From Chloroflexota bacterium (GTDB taxonomy: Bacteria; Chloroflexota; Anaerolineae; Promineifilales; Promineifilaceae), in NCBI GenBank assembly GCA_018004935.1, contig JAGNBF010000003.1:91230-154495 (forward strand): 63,266 bases of DNA, written 5' to 3'. The translations under genes were made by a program, and so were the position numbers. This document shows positions 1 through 8,782 of the stretch, one piece after another. Below the pieces are notes generated by a model. The model ran no database searches and was not told the origin of the DNA. It saw only the letters and a program-made list of their open reading frames with translations. Within the stretch, counting starts at the first letter, position 1, and the number at the start of each line of letters is the position of its first letter.

Positions 1-23
1 GCGCACCAAGAGAGATGAAAATT

Positions 24-76
24 TGTAGGACAATTTTGTAAATTGTCCATGGGGCGATTTACCAAATCGCCCTACA
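24..76. repeat. Palindromic repeat D, copy 1
   Basis: Two arms of about 22 bases, TGTAGGACAATTTTGTAAAT and the near-complement ending CCCTACA, form a long imperfect hairpin. The same design recurs at 48293-48345 and 61139-61191. It occupies almost all of the leader of the downstream regulator and ends just before its Shine-Dalgarno, so it may be part of that mRNA's 5' end. Confidence 0.8.
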
Positions 77-97
77 TTTTCGTAGGAGGATGGAAGG

Positions 98-1759
98 ATG
101 AACGAGGGAGCGGGAGGACAAATTAATTTAGGTGATGTATTGCGTTTGGTGTTACCCCTGGAAACGCAGGTAATTGCCAGTGGCCCCGCTACGCGGCGGG
201 TGATCAACTGGATTACGATTATGACTCATTGGCGACGCATTCGGGCGCATACCGGGGCCAATGATATTGTGCTGATGTCGCTTGAAGCACAACGAGAGAT
301 GGTGGATGAGGAGATGATGGCCTGTGTGGATAAGCTGGCTAAGTTGAACGCGGCCGCGCTCGTTATTTTCCAGGATGTAAGTGAAACGGTGAAAGCGGCC
401 GCCAACCGTTCCGACATGCCCCTGATGATTGTGCCGCCCCGCTCTACTTTGCGCGAAATTCATCAAGGCATTGCCGCCTTACTCATTGACCGGCGCGTTC
501 AGGTTACTGACCGAGGGATGCAACTGTATCGCCACCTTTCCGAAATGTCCCGCGAGGAAAAAGGTCTGGGAGCAATGGCCGATGTGATGATGAAACTCAC
601 CGGCAAAATAGTTGTCATCCAGGACAAACGGCTGGAGTTCCAGGCTTTTAGTGAACCGCACAATCATGCCGCAGAGATTCAGGCGGTTAAGGATTGGTTG
701 TTAGATCGGGAATCATTGCCGAAGGTGTTACAAAATCGTAAAGCGGCCGCTAAAGCCAGACAAAACCATTGGCAACACCCCCTCCCCTTTGGCAATCTGA
801 TCCGGCTGGTGGCTCCTATTATTTCTGGTGACCGGGCGCGGGGTTATCTCTCTATTATTGGCCTGACAGAAGAGATAGATTTGTTGGATGCGGTATGTGT
901 GGAGCAGGGCGCGGCCGCGTGTGCTTTGGAAATGGCTAAAGCCAAAGCGATTAGTGAAGCCAAAAAAGCCCTGCGCGGTAACTTCCTGGAAGGCCTCTTG
1001 GCCGGAACCCTCTCTAGCGCAGAAATTGAACGCCTCTCTACCCGGTTGGATCACAACACGGCCAAACCCCATGTGGTGCTCACCTATATCTGGGATGGTC
1101 CTAACCCCCCTTCTTTCCGACGGCTGGAAACGACGCTCAACTGGCTCTCCAATGAGGATCAGCCCCTGTTGGTGCATGTTTATGGCGGAGCCCATATCTG
1201 TGTGTTTCAAACTGTGCGCAAAGATGATTTGGAGTTAGCGGCCGCGTTTGATTTAGATCGCCAATTGCGCGAACAGATCAGAGCAGAAATGCCGGATATG
1301 ACAGCCCGGCTCTTGGGAGGGATGTCTGGCCCAGTAGAAACGCTGGCAGAATGGCCCATAGCCCATCAACGCGCCTTACAAGCAATGCAACTGGGCAAAA
1401 AACTCCGCCTGGATCGGTTAGTTGAATACAATAGCCTGGGTATTTACCGCCTGTTGGCCCAACTGGAAAGCCAACCTGCGGTGATGCAATTCTGCCAACA
1501 GATTATTGGCCCCCTGGTAGAGTATGATCGGAGCCATAATAGCAATCTGGTGCAGACAATTGATGCTTATTTCAATCACCATGGCAACATCAGCCAGACA
1601 GCGGAATCTCTGTTTATTCACCGTAACACCCTGCTTTACCGGTTGGATCGGATTCAAGAATTAACAGGGCAATCATTAGAGCAGTCTGATATGCGTCTGG
1701 CGTTGCATCTTTCGTTGAAACTGTGGCAACTGGGACGACGTGACATGGCAACCGCGTAG
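98..1759 (+). CDS. PucR family transcriptional regulator
   Basis: A 553-residue cytosolic DNA-binding regulator. The N-terminal part (about 10-135) resembles the PucR ligand-sensing domain, the middle is a GGDEF-like/CdaR-type region, and the C-terminus carries the PucR-type helix-turn-helix with NISQTAESLFIHRNTLLYRL at about 497-516, a hallmark of the family. The start is supported by AGGAGG at 84-89, eight bases upstream. Family members control purine, amino-acid or sugar-acid catabolism; the effector cannot be read here. The gene holds five GCGGCCGC octamers. No target operon is evident; the next gene is a class V aminotransferase after a 360-base gap with two hairpins. Confidence 0.9.
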   Translation: MNEGAGGQINLGDVLRLVLPLETQVIASGPATRRVINWITIMTHWRRIRAHTGANDIVLMSLEAQREMVDEEMMACVDKLAKLNAAALVIFQDVSETVKAAANRSDMPLMIVPPRSTLREIHQGIAALLIDRRVQVTDRGMQLYRHLSEMSREEKGLGAMADVMMKLTGKIVVIQDKRLEFQAFSEPHNHAAEIQAVKDWLLDRESLPKVLQNRKAAAKARQNHWQHPLPFGNLIRLVAPIISGDRARGYLSIIGLTEEIDLLDAVCVEQGAAACALEMAKAKAISEAKKALRGNFLEGLLAGTLSSAEIERLSTRLDHNTAKPHVVLTYIWDGPNPPSFRRLETTLNWLSNEDQPLLVHVYGGAHICVFQTVRKDDLELAAAFDLDRQLREQIRAEMPDMTARLLGGMSGPVETLAEWPIAHQRALQAMQLGKKLRLDRLVEYNSLGIYRLLAQLESQPAVMQFCQQIIGPLVEYDRSHNSNLVQTIDAYFNHHGNISQTAESLFIHRNTLLYRLDRIQELTGQSLEQSDMRLALHLSLKLWQLGRRDMATA

Positions 1760-1777
1760 GGTGGGGAGTGGGTTAGG

Positions 1778-1817
1778 GTGTCGTTTTGCGCGGGCCTTCG
1801 CCCGTGCAGAACGACAC
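1778..1817. terminator. Hairpin after pucR-like gene
   Basis: An 18-bp stem with two mismatched or wobble positions (GTGTCGTTTTGCGCGGGC paired with GCCCGTGCAGAACGACAC) closes a CTTC loop 18 bases after the regulator's stop codon. There is no clear T-run, so it may only be a 3'-end stabiliser or another dispersed palindrome. Confidence 0.45.
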
Positions 1818-1992
1818 AAGACACTGTATAACCTGCCAATTCTGGCACCAGCGGGTTGATTTGTACACCTTTCACAATCCAGAGCCGAGAAATATTAAGC
1901 AACTTGACGATAGATTCATCCTCTGGTGTGACTTATACTTCTGTTCAGGATTTGCGCTTAGGTGCGCGGCTCAATGGGAAATAGTGGGATGC

Positions 1993-2030
1993 ACAAAGCG
2001 GATGGTAACCCCATCCGCTTTGTTGCGTTT
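1993..2030 (+). terminator. Probable terminator-like hairpin
   Basis: A perfect 13-bp stem (ACAAAGCGGATGG, loop TAACC, CCATCCGCTTTGT) is followed by TGCGTTTATA. The T-tract is weak. The rest of the 1760-2118 gap holds a copy of the 'gatttacgatt' repeat (about 2042-2071) and no gene that I can see. Confidence 0.5.
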
Positions 2031-2118
2031 ATAGGGAAATTGACGATTAGGGATTTACGATTTACGATTGCAGAGGTTCTCCAATCATCAATCGGTTCAC
2101 TAAAATGGTCAATTGCCT

Positions 2119-3309
2119 ATGTTCTCTCTCACTCGCGCCCGTATGGACACCCCTGGTTGTGAAAATGTTATCCATTTTAATAATGCTGGCGCGGCGCTGA
2201 TGCCTAACCCGGTTGTGGCCGCAACGGTGGGCCACCTGTACCTGGAATCACAAATCGGGGGGTATGAAGCGGCCGCAACCAACCACCACAAAATAGAACG
2301 GACTTATGACGCGGCCGCGGCTCTCATCGGCTGTTCCCGTGATGAAATTGCTCTCACCGAAAATGCCACCCGTGCCTGGGACATGGCTTTTTACAGCATC
2401 CCCTTCCAACCCGGTGACCGCATCCTCACCTGTACCAGCGAATACGCCAGTAACTACCTGGCCTTCCTACAAGTAGCCCACCGCACCGGGGCCACAATTG
2501 ACGTTATTCCCAATGACCCTTCGGGCCAGATTTCCATCTGGCATTTGCAACAAATGATGGATGAGCGGGTCAAACTCATCGCCATTAACCACATCCCCAC
2601 CAATGGGGGCCTCATCAACCCGGCAGAGGAGATCGGCCAGGTAGCGCGGGAGGCTGGGGTGCTTTATCTGCTGGATGCCTGCCAATCGTTGGGGCAGATT
2701 CCCGTATATGTGGAAGAAATCGGTTGCGATTTTCTTTCGGCAACCAGCCGTAAATATTTGCGCGGACCGAGAGGGGTAGGGTTTCTCTATGTTTACCAAG
2801 AACGCATCAGCCAGATGGAGCCGCCGCTGATAGATTTACAGGCCGCAGATTGGATCGCTCCCAATGCCTATCGCTTGCATGAGACGGCCCGCCGTTTTGA
2901 GACCTGGGAAAGTAATGTGGCCGGGCGCATTGGGCTGGGAGTGGCCCTGGATTACCTGCTTGAGTTAGGGATTGAAGAAACCTCGGCCCGCCTGTGTACG
3001 CTGGCCGAAAATGTACGCCAGAAACTGACCGCTATTCCCGGGGTGGTGGTGCATGATCTGGGGGAAAGGCACGGTGGTATTGTAACCTTTACCGTGGCCG
3101 GTCAAGAGGTGGCCCAGGTGAAGCAGAAGCTGGCTGATCAGCGCATAAATGTATCTGTATCTGGCCCTTTCGCGGCCCGATTGGATATGGATGCCCGTCA
3201 GTTACCGGGTTTGGTACGCGCTTCACTCCACTATTACAATAATGAACAGGAAATTGAGACTTTTTGTGCCGCTATAGAAACTATTGCCCAAACAGCATCG
3301 TTCCACTGA
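2119..3309 (+). CDS. Class V aminotransferase / cysteine desulfurase-like
   Basis: A PLP enzyme of about 396 residues. FNNAGAALMP near the N-terminus is the typical class V opening. LLDACQSLGQ carries the Asp that contacts the PLP pyridine nitrogen, and SATSRKYLRGPRG carries the Schiff-base Lys (about residue 212). Family reactions include cysteine desulfuration, selenocysteine lyase and isopenicillin-N epimerase-like chemistry; the substrate is not evident. No strong ribosome site is visible. ATG 2119 is preferred over TTG 2113, and ATG 2143 also fits. The stop is 15 bases before the next gene's start, so the two are probably co-transcribed. Two octamers lie within it. Confidence 0.85.
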   Translation: MFSLTRARMDTPGCENVIHFNNAGAALMPNPVVAATVGHLYLESQIGGYEAAATNHHKIERTYDAAAALIGCSRDEIALTENATRAWDMAFYSIPFQPGDRILTCTSEYASNYLAFLQVAHRTGATIDVIPNDPSGQISIWHLQQMMDERVKLIAINHIPTNGGLINPAEEIGQVAREAGVLYLLDACQSLGQIPVYVEEIGCDFLSATSRKYLRGPRGVGFLYVYQERISQMEPPLIDLQAADWIAPNAYRLHETARRFETWESNVAGRIGLGVALDYLLELGIEETSARLCTLAENVRQKLTAIPGVVVHDLGERHGGIVTFTVAGQEVAQVKQKLADQRINVSVSGPFAARLDMDARQLPGLVRASLHYYNNEQEIETFCAAIETIAQTASFH

Positions 3310-3324
3310 ATCAGGATTACACTC

Positions 3325-4320
3325 ATGCATTACGACAAACCAACAAAAACCTTTTTTATCACCGGGGGAGCCGGGTTTATTGGCTCCCATTTATGCGAGG
3401 CCCTATTGCATCTGGGTTATCGGGTGCTGGCCCTGGATAATTTGTCTACGGGGCGCATGGCCAATATTAATCACCTGTTGGATCATCCACTGTTTCACTT
3501 TGCCCGGGCGGAGATTACCGATGCGATTGTGATGGATCGGTTAGCATCGGAGGCGGATGTGATTATTCACCTCGCGGCCGCGGTTGGGGTTAAACTCATC
3601 GTCGAAAAACCCGTTCAGACCATCGAAACCAATGTTATGGGCACAGAATATGTGCTAAAGGCCGCCCTGCGGTACGGCTGTCGTACCCTGGTTGCCAGTA
3701 CCTCAGAAGTGTATGGCAAAGGTAGCCGTATTCCTTTTAGCGAGGAAGACGATGTTTTGCTGGGTGCAACGAACAAAAGCCGCTGGTCTTATGCCGCCAG
3801 TAAAATGGTAGACGAGTTTTTATCCCTGGCTTATCATCAACAATTTGGTCTGGAAACGATTTTGCTTCGCTTCTTTAACACGGTGGGGCCGCGCCAGGTA
3901 GGTCATTACGGCATGGTCATTCCCCGGTTTGTGGGGCAAGCCCTGGATGACAAACCCCTGGAAGTGTTTGGTGATGGTCAGCAGAGCCGCTGTTTTTGTG
4001 ATGTGCGTGATGTGGTCCAGGCCATTATCCGTCTGGCCCTGCACCCCACCGCCCACGGAAGGGTGTACAATATTGGTGGTACGGAAGAGATCACGATTTT
4101 ACAACTGGCCGAACGGGTCAAAGTTTTGACCGGTAGTAATTCCCCCATTGTCCAGATTCCTTATGACCAGGCATATGCGCCAGGGTTTGAAGATATGCGC
4201 CGCCGTGTACCGAGTCTGCGCCGGATCGAGGAATGGGTAGATTGGCGTCCGCACCGGTCACTTGATGACATTTTGACCAGTGTTATTGCTTTTATGAGAG
4301 AGGAGCGGGAAAAGTCGTAA
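3325..4320 (+). CDS. NAD-dependent epimerase/dehydratase (extended SDR)
   Basis: 331 residues with the extended short-chain dehydrogenase architecture: the NAD-binding TGGAGFIG at 13-20, Ser/Thr at 125-127 (STSEVYG) and the catalytic pair Tyr156/Lys160 (YAASK). The RFFNTVGPRQ and FGDGQQSRCFCDVRD stretches are typical of sugar-nucleotide epimerases and decarboxylases such as UDP-glucose 4-epimerase or UDP-xylose synthase; the exact sugar cannot be assigned. It follows the aminotransferase by 15 bases. AGGA lies nine bases before the ATG. It may feed the surface-polysaccharide locus downstream, but it sits apart from it. Confidence 0.85.
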   Translation: MHYDKPTKTFFITGGAGFIGSHLCEALLHLGYRVLALDNLSTGRMANINHLLDHPLFHFARAEITDAIVMDRLASEADVIIHLAAAVGVKLIVEKPVQTIETNVMGTEYVLKAALRYGCRTLVASTSEVYGKGSRIPFSEEDDVLLGATNKSRWSYAASKMVDEFLSLAYHQQFGLETILLRFFNTVGPRQVGHYGMVIPRFVGQALDDKPLEVFGDGQQSRCFCDVRDVVQAIIRLALHPTAHGRVYNIGGTEEITILQLAERVKVLTGSNSPIVQIPYDQAYAPGFEDMRRRVPSLRRIEEWVDWRPHRSLDDILTSVIAFMREEREKS

Positions 4321-4444
4321 ACAGGGTGGAGCACGTTTGTTATTCAGAGTGCTTCAACTTAGGAATTGTCTAAGAATAGAGTTACCACGGTCATAAATTG
4401 ACATTTTGTTGGCGGCCACAGATTGGGTAAGCCCAGACTGTAGA

Positions 4445-4566
4445 CCCACCCCCTCCGATTCCAGAGGGAAGGGGGGAACCCCAACGGCGCGGTTTGGGGG
4501 CGTCCGCCTCCAAACCGCGCCAAGAAAAGTTCCCCGCCCCTGGGGGCGGGGTTAGGGGTGGGGTGG
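4445..4566. repeat. Variable-hairpin G/C-frame repeat, copy 1
   Basis: Most of the 4321-4603 gap is one copy of the conserved frame: a pyrimidine-rich 'CCCACCCCCTCC...GGGAAGGGGGG' segment, a hairpin core at 4486-4521 (GGCGCGGTTTGG paired with CCAAACCGCGCC, extended inward with one G-T pair), then GTTCCCCGCCCCTGGGGGCG and GGTTAGGGGTGGGG. The element ends about 38 bases before the likely start of the carboxyltransferase gene. The remaining bases show no gene. Confidence 0.85.
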
Positions 4567-4603
4567 CCCCGGATGACCGTTTTTGAGTACCCAACAGGTC
4601 TAT

Positions 4604-6223
4604 ATGAGTCAGCTTCACAGTCAAATTAACCCCAATCAGGCCGAGTATCAAGCTAATTTTGCTCATAATCAGGCATTAGCCCGGCAGTTGCATGATCGCC
4701 AGCATGAGGTACGAGAAACGCGGCCGCAGTCCATTCTGGATCTCCAGGCCAAACGAGGCAAATTACCTGTCCACGAGCGCATTAACCTTATCCTGGATGA
4801 GGGTAGCCCTTTTCTGGAACTATCTACCCTGGCGGCCTGGGATATGTACGAAGGTGAAGCCCCCGGAGCCGGTATTGTCACCGGCATCGGGCGGGTCTCC
4901 GGCGTAGAATGCCTTATCATCGCTAATGATCCGACGGTGAAAGGAGGCACGTATTTCCCGGAAACGGTCAAAAAACACGTCCGCGCCCAAACCATTGCTG
5001 AGGAAAATTACCTGCCCAGTATCTACCTGGTAGATTCCGGCGGAGCCTTTCTTCATCTACAAGCGGATGTTTTTCCCGATAAGGAACATTTTGGCCGCAT
5101 TTTTTATAACATGGCTCGCATGTCCGGCAAAGGCATTACCCAAATCGCCGCTGTGTTAGGTTCTTGCACGGCGGGGGGAGCTTACATTCCGGCGATGGCT
5201 GATGAAACCATCATCGTTAAGGGGAATGGCACGATTTTTTTGGCCGGGCCACCCCTGGTGAAAGCGGCCACCGGGGCCGAAGTTACGGCTGAGGAGTTGG
5301 GCGGGGCCGATGTGCATACCCGCCTGAGTGGGGTGGCTGACCATTTTGCTGAGAATGAGCGCCAGGCATTAGCCTGGATTCGGGAGGTGGCCAGTCACCT
5401 GAACCGACGTAAAGAGATGCCCCTGGTGATGCAGGAACCGGAAGAGCCGTTGTATGATCCCGAGGAGTTGTATGGCGTTATTCCGGCTGACCCACGGGTG
5501 ACGTATGATGTGCGTGAGGTGATTGCCCGGTTGGTAGATGGGTCGCGCCTGAGTGAGTTTAAGACCCGTTATGGCCCAACGGTGGTGTGTGGGTTTGCCC
5601 ATATCATGGGGGTTCCTGTCGGTATTGTGGCGAATAATGGCCTGTTGTTTAGTGAATCGGCTCAGAAGGCCACCCATTTTATCCAGCTCTGTGGGCAACG
5701 GGGTACACCATTGCTTTTTATGCAGAACATTGCCGGGTTTATGGTCGGCAAGCAGTATGAAAATGGGGGTATTGCCAAAGATGGGGCCAAGATGGTGATG
5801 GCGGTAAGTAATGTGAATGTACCTCGGATTACGCTGTTGCATGGGGTGAGTCATGGGGCGGGCAATTATGGCATGTCAGGCCGGGCGTATGATCCCCGTT
5901 TCCTGTTTTCCTGGCCGAATAGCCGTATTAGTGTGATGAGTGGCGACGCGGCCGCAGGCACGCTGTGGACAGTGGGTCAGAAGACGGCTCTACGCCAGAT
6001 GGTTCACCCAACAGCAGAACAGATTGCGGCCGCGGAAACCGAATTTAAGCGCCCCATCCTGGCTCAATATGCCCGCGAATCTGACCCCTATTTTGCCACG
6101 GCTCGCCTATGGGACGATGGCATTTTGGACCCAGCCCAAACCCGTATGGCCCTGGCTCTTGCCTTTTCCGCCTCGGCCAACGCTCCCCTGCCGCAAGATA
6201 GTTACGGGACGTTCAGAATGTAA
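4604..6223 (+). CDS. Acyl-CoA carboxyltransferase, methylcrotonyl-CoA carboxylase beta type
   Basis: 539 residues, the full carboxyltransferase subunit of a biotin-dependent acyl-CoA carboxylase. [51 protein letters not shown] and [15 protein letters not shown] follow the methylcrotonyl-CoA carboxylase beta pattern (leucine degradation) more closely than propionyl- or acetyl-CoA carboxylases. The enzyme moves carboxyl from carboxybiotin to the acyl-CoA. No biotin carboxylase/BCCP subunit lies nearby, so its partner must be elsewhere. The ATG at 4604 follows ACAGG; an in-frame TTG at 4583 would add seven residues next to the repeat. The following gene is a RamB/ScfR-like acyl-CoA-type regulator. 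Confidence 0.88.
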   Translation: MSQLHSQINPNQAEYQANFAHNQALARQLHDRQHEVRETRPQSILDLQAKRGKLPVHERINLILDEGSPFLELSTLAAWDMYEGEAPGAGIVTGIGRVSGVECLIIANDPTVKGGTYFPETVKKHVRAQTIAEENYLPSIYLVDSGGAFLHLQADVFPDKEHFGRIFYNMARMSGKGITQIAAVLGSCTAGGAYIPAMADETIIVKGNGTIFLAGPPLVKAATGAEVTAEELGGADVHTRLSGVADHFAENERQALAWIREVASHLNRRKEMPLVMQEPEEPLYDPEELYGVIPADPRVTYDVREVIARLVDGSRLSEFKTRYGPTVVCGFAHIMGVPVGIVANNGLLFSESAQKATHFIQLCGQRGTPLLFMQNIAGFMVGKQYENGGIAKDGAKMVMAVSNVNVPRITLLHGVSHGAGNYGMSGRAYDPRFLFSWPNSRISVMSGDAAAGTLWTVGQKTALRQMVHPTAEQIAAAETEFKRPILAQYARESDPYFATARLWDDGILDPAQTRMALALAFSASANAPLPQDSYGTFRM

Positions 6224-6581
6224 CTGATTCCCCCTGGGCGATTGCCTATTCCGCAAAATGAATCCATCCTCTGACCCCCTTTCCCAGGTTGGGGAAGGGA
6301 GACGCCATCTGTGGGCGAAATGGGAGGCAAAGCTTTCTCTTTTGCCCACGTAGCTTCTCGAAATTTCGGGGATAACGAGGCCTGAGCCTGTCGAAGACCA
6401 TTGGTTTTCGACAGGTTCAACCCATCTGGAGTTTAGAGCGAGAGGAGAGAGCCAGAGGAAATTACTCTGGAAAACCCTCTAGCTCTGGCTCTGAACTCTA
6501 AACTCAAGACCCATGGCTAACCTGCATTATTGAGAAGACAGTTGTCCCCTTTAGAAACCCCTCTAAACCTGTCTGGTCTGG
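6224..6581. repeat. Intergenic patchwork of dispersed repeats
   Basis: No gene is seen. From about 6227 there is a degraded relative of the sequence at 13651-13700 (GGGCGATTGCCTATTC then CCATCCTCTGACCCC). At 6388-6420 CCTGTCGAA pairs with TTCGACAGG. At 6433-6503 a block bounded by GAGTTTAGAG and CTCTAAACTC (10-bp inverted ends) matches, in the opposite sense, the block at 49072-49141. Confidence 0.7.
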
Positions 6582-6611
6582 ATGGAACTTATTTTTGGAC
6601 GATTACTAAAT

Positions 6612-8108
6612 ATGAGCACCGAATTAGTCAACATTATCTTTGGCATGAAAGTACGGCAAGCACGTATCGAAGCCGGGTTATCTCTCACCGAGTATGCTGA
6701 GCTGTGTGAGCTTTCGCCTTCCTATGTTACGGAAATCGAAAAAGGGAAAAAATACCCCCGCCCCAACAAAATTCGCAAAATGGCTGAGGTGTTGGGTAAA
6801 GAGTATGACGAGATGGTGTCCATTAAGTTAGACTCATCGTTGACTTACCTGGAGCGGGCGTTGGCTTCCCCGCTGGTGCATCGTTTTCCCTTTGATGAGT
6901 TTGGTCTGGAAGCCAGCGATCTGGTTTCTTTGCTCACACGTGCCCCAGATAAGGCCAGCGCTCTCTTACACACGGCCCTGGAAATTGGGCGGCAATATGA
7001 TTTGAAGCAGGAGCATTTTTTCCGGGCGATGCTACGCTCTTATCAGGAAATTCATGAGAATTATTTTGAGGAGCTAGAGGACGCGGCCGCGAACTTTGCC
7101 CAAGAGCATGGTATAGACCGCCATCAGTTGCTCCATCTGGCAGAATTAGAAGGTATTTTGCATGAAAAATATGGTTACACCCTGGATCGTATTAACCTGG
7201 CTGAGAATCCGGCTCTGGCGGGGTATCGTTCCGTGTATGTAAAAAAGAAGCGGCCGCGGCTTCTCCTAAACCCATCCCTGCATCCCTGGCAATTAAAATT
7301 TTTGCTGGCCCGTGAATTGGGTTACCAATATCTGGGGCTACAAGAACGGAGCACCGTCTCTACCCCGGATGAAGTGGGTTCTTTTGCTCAGGTGTATAAC
7401 GATTTTCAAGCTTCTTACTTTGGTGGGGCGATTCTCATGCCCCCTGGTCCTATCATTGAGAGGCTCCACACCTTTTTCAGCCTGTCTCACTGGTCGCCGG
7501 AAACATTGCGCCATATGCTCACCCAGTTTGAGGTGACGCCGGAGATGCTGTTATACCGTTTTTGTGAACTGATTCCCCAGTTTTTTGGCTTAAAAATACA
7601 TTTTTTGCGTTTTCATAATGTGGGTGGCCGCTACCGACTAACAAAACAGTTGAATCTGAATGAGATTCGCCTGCCGAGTGGTCTGAGTTTGCGGGAACAT
7701 TATTGTCGTCGTTGGCTGACGGTGCGGCTGTTGCGGGAGTTAGAAGGGGATGAGAACGCGGCCGCGTTCTCCGATACCTTCCACATTGATGTACAAATTT
7801 CCGAATACCTGGACTCACACGAAAAATTTATGTGCCTGGGTTTTGCGCGGCCGCTGGTGCTTTCCCCGCATCTAGGCAGTAGTGTCACCCTGGGCTTCCG
7901 CATGGACTCCGATTTGGAGAAAACTATTAAATTCTTGCACGATCCCACCATTCACCACACCATCATCTCAGAAACGTGCGAGCGGTGCCCCCTCACCGAG
8001 GAACAATGCCACCTGCGTGCCGCCGAACCCGTTCTCTATCGCCAGGAAGAACAAAAAAAGGCCCGCCAGCAGGCCGTCTCCCAACTTATTGCCCGCCTGC
8101 AAGCCTGA
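6612..8108 (+). CDS. XRE-family regulator with IrrE-like domain, RamB/ScfR type
   Basis: 498 residues. An XRE helix-turn-helix (about 10-66: RQARIEAGLSLTEYAELCEL, SPSYVTEIEKGKKYPRP) precedes a long segment like the IrrE/ImmA peptidase domain. Where HExxH would be, the sequence is ARELGYQYL (about 233-241), so both zinc-binding His are replaced and proteolysis is unlikely. Cys456, Cys459 and Cys466 near the C-terminus match the Cys cluster of short-chain fatty-acyl regulators such as RamB, PrpC and ScfR. Family knowledge: these sense acyl-CoA or acetate status. Its place after a carboxyltransferase gene fits such a role (inference). ATG 6612 is preferred over 6582, because the 6582 start lies in a repeat tail (TTTTTGGACGATTACTAA) found at several gaps. 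Confidence 0.8.
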   Translation: MSTELVNIIFGMKVRQARIEAGLSLTEYAELCELSPSYVTEIEKGKKYPRPNKIRKMAEVLGKEYDEMVSIKLDSSLTYLERALASPLVHRFPFDEFGLEASDLVSLLTRAPDKASALLHTALEIGRQYDLKQEHFFRAMLRSYQEIHENYFEELEDAAANFAQEHGIDRHQLLHLAELEGILHEKYGYTLDRINLAENPALAGYRSVYVKKKRPRLLLNPSLHPWQLKFLLARELGYQYLGLQERSTVSTPDEVGSFAQVYNDFQASYFGGAILMPPGPIIERLHTFFSLSHWSPETLRHMLTQFEVTPEMLLYRFCELIPQFFGLKIHFLRFHNVGGRYRLTKQLNLNEIRLPSGLSLREHYCRRWLTVRLLRELEGDENAAAFSDTFHIDVQISEYLDSHEKFMCLGFARPLVLSPHLGSSVTLGFRMDSDLEKTIKFLHDPTIHHTIISETCERCPLTEEQCHLRAAEPVLYRQEEQKKARQQAVSQLIARLQA

Positions 8109-8138
8109 ATCTGGCTACAACGCGTAAATCTTATACTA

Positions 8139-8221
8139 ACTCATCGTTCGCAATTAACTGAACAATTTGCTGTGGCCGGTCTCCTGACCACGCCACCCAT
8201 CTTATTTCCAAACGATTACTA
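8139..8221. repeat. Palindromic repeat B copy
   Basis: TCGTTCGCAATTAACT is followed by TGGCCGGTCTCCTGACC and then CTTATTTCCAAACGATTACT. It is closely matched at 51427-51508 and related to 46820-46895 and 48121-48190. It fills the gap between the convergent regulator and hicB genes. Confidence 0.75.
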
Positions 8222-8551
8222 AACAGTTTTCTCAAGCACTTTTGTCACATAGCTGTTGAGGCTATCCCCTTCGCGTAGGGCACGGATTGCCAGCCGTTCA
8301 TGTAATTCGGGGGAGATGCGGAGTTGGAAGCGGCCGCTGTAACTTTTGTCGGCGGTAAAAGCAGGCAGTGGTAAACCCTCTTCCGCATAAATTTGCAACC
8401 ACTCCTCCACCACTTCACTTAACTCACGATAAACTTCTACCTCATCCATACCGTGGACGCCGCCCAGCATCAATCCCGGACAACGTCCCACATAACAACC
8501 ATCTTCCTCGCTCCATTCGACAATTTTTAGATAGCGGTCAGAAAGTTTCAT
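8219..8551 (-). CDS. hicB: HicB family antitoxin
   Basis: 110 residues. The N-terminal part (about 5-65: KIVEWSEEDGCYVGRCPGL) is the partially degraded RNase-H-like HicB fold. The C-terminal QLRISPELHERLAIRALRE segment is a ribbon-helix-helix DNA-binding domain, so this is the RHH class of HicB. It should bind and neutralise the HicA mRNA interferase and repress the operon. Its ATG overlaps the hicA stop by four bases, so the order is toxin first, as is common for hicAB. Confidence 0.9.
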   Translation of the reverse strand: MKLSDRYLKIVEWSEEDGCYVGRCPGLMLGGVHGMDEVEVYRELSEVVEEWLQIYAEEGLPLPAFTADKSYSGRFQLRISPELHERLAIRALREGDSLNSYVTKVLEKTV

Positions 8552-8742
8552 CGTTTTATCTCCACCAATACCCGCTGTACATCTTTTTCCTGATACGGTT
8601 TGGCATCATCACCCAAATGTCCTGAAATCGTAACGGTGGTGCCTTTGGGATGCAGGTAATTGCGATGACTGCCTTTCCCACCCCGATCCACAAAACCGGC
8701 CCGTTCCAGGTCACGAATCAAGTCACGAATTTTTCGAGGCAT
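8548..8742 (-). CDS. hicA: HicA family mRNA interferase toxin
   Basis: 64 residues, normal length for HicA. The dsRBD-like fold carries GGKGSHRNYLHP with the presumed catalytic His26, followed by VTISGHLGDD. It cleaves mRNA in a ribosome-independent way when freed from HicB. No Shine-Dalgarno is visible before the ATG. A perfect palindrome lies 10 bases upstream, so expression is probably autoregulated. It is translationally coupled to hicB. Confidence 0.92.
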   Translation of the reverse strand: MPRKIRDLIRDLERAGFVDRGGKGSHRNYLHPKGTTVTISGHLGDDAKPYQEKDVQRVLVEIKR

Positions 8743-8751
8743 GGAAATATG

Positions 8752-8766
8752 GTATCAAAGTGATAC
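8752..8766 (-). promoter_or_regulatory. Candidate HicB operator and hicAB promoter
   Basis: GTATCA-AAG-TGATAC is a perfect 6-bp inverted repeat immediately upstream of hicA. On the minus strand a possible -35 (TTGATT) and -10 (TACCAT), 17 bases apart, would place this palindrome in the promoter spacer, the usual site for toxin-antitoxin autorepression. The -10 would lie only six bases from the ATG, so the mRNA may be leaderless. The palindrome is seen directly; the promoter is inference. Confidence 0.5.
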
Positions 8767-8782
8767 TACAAAATCAAGCGGA

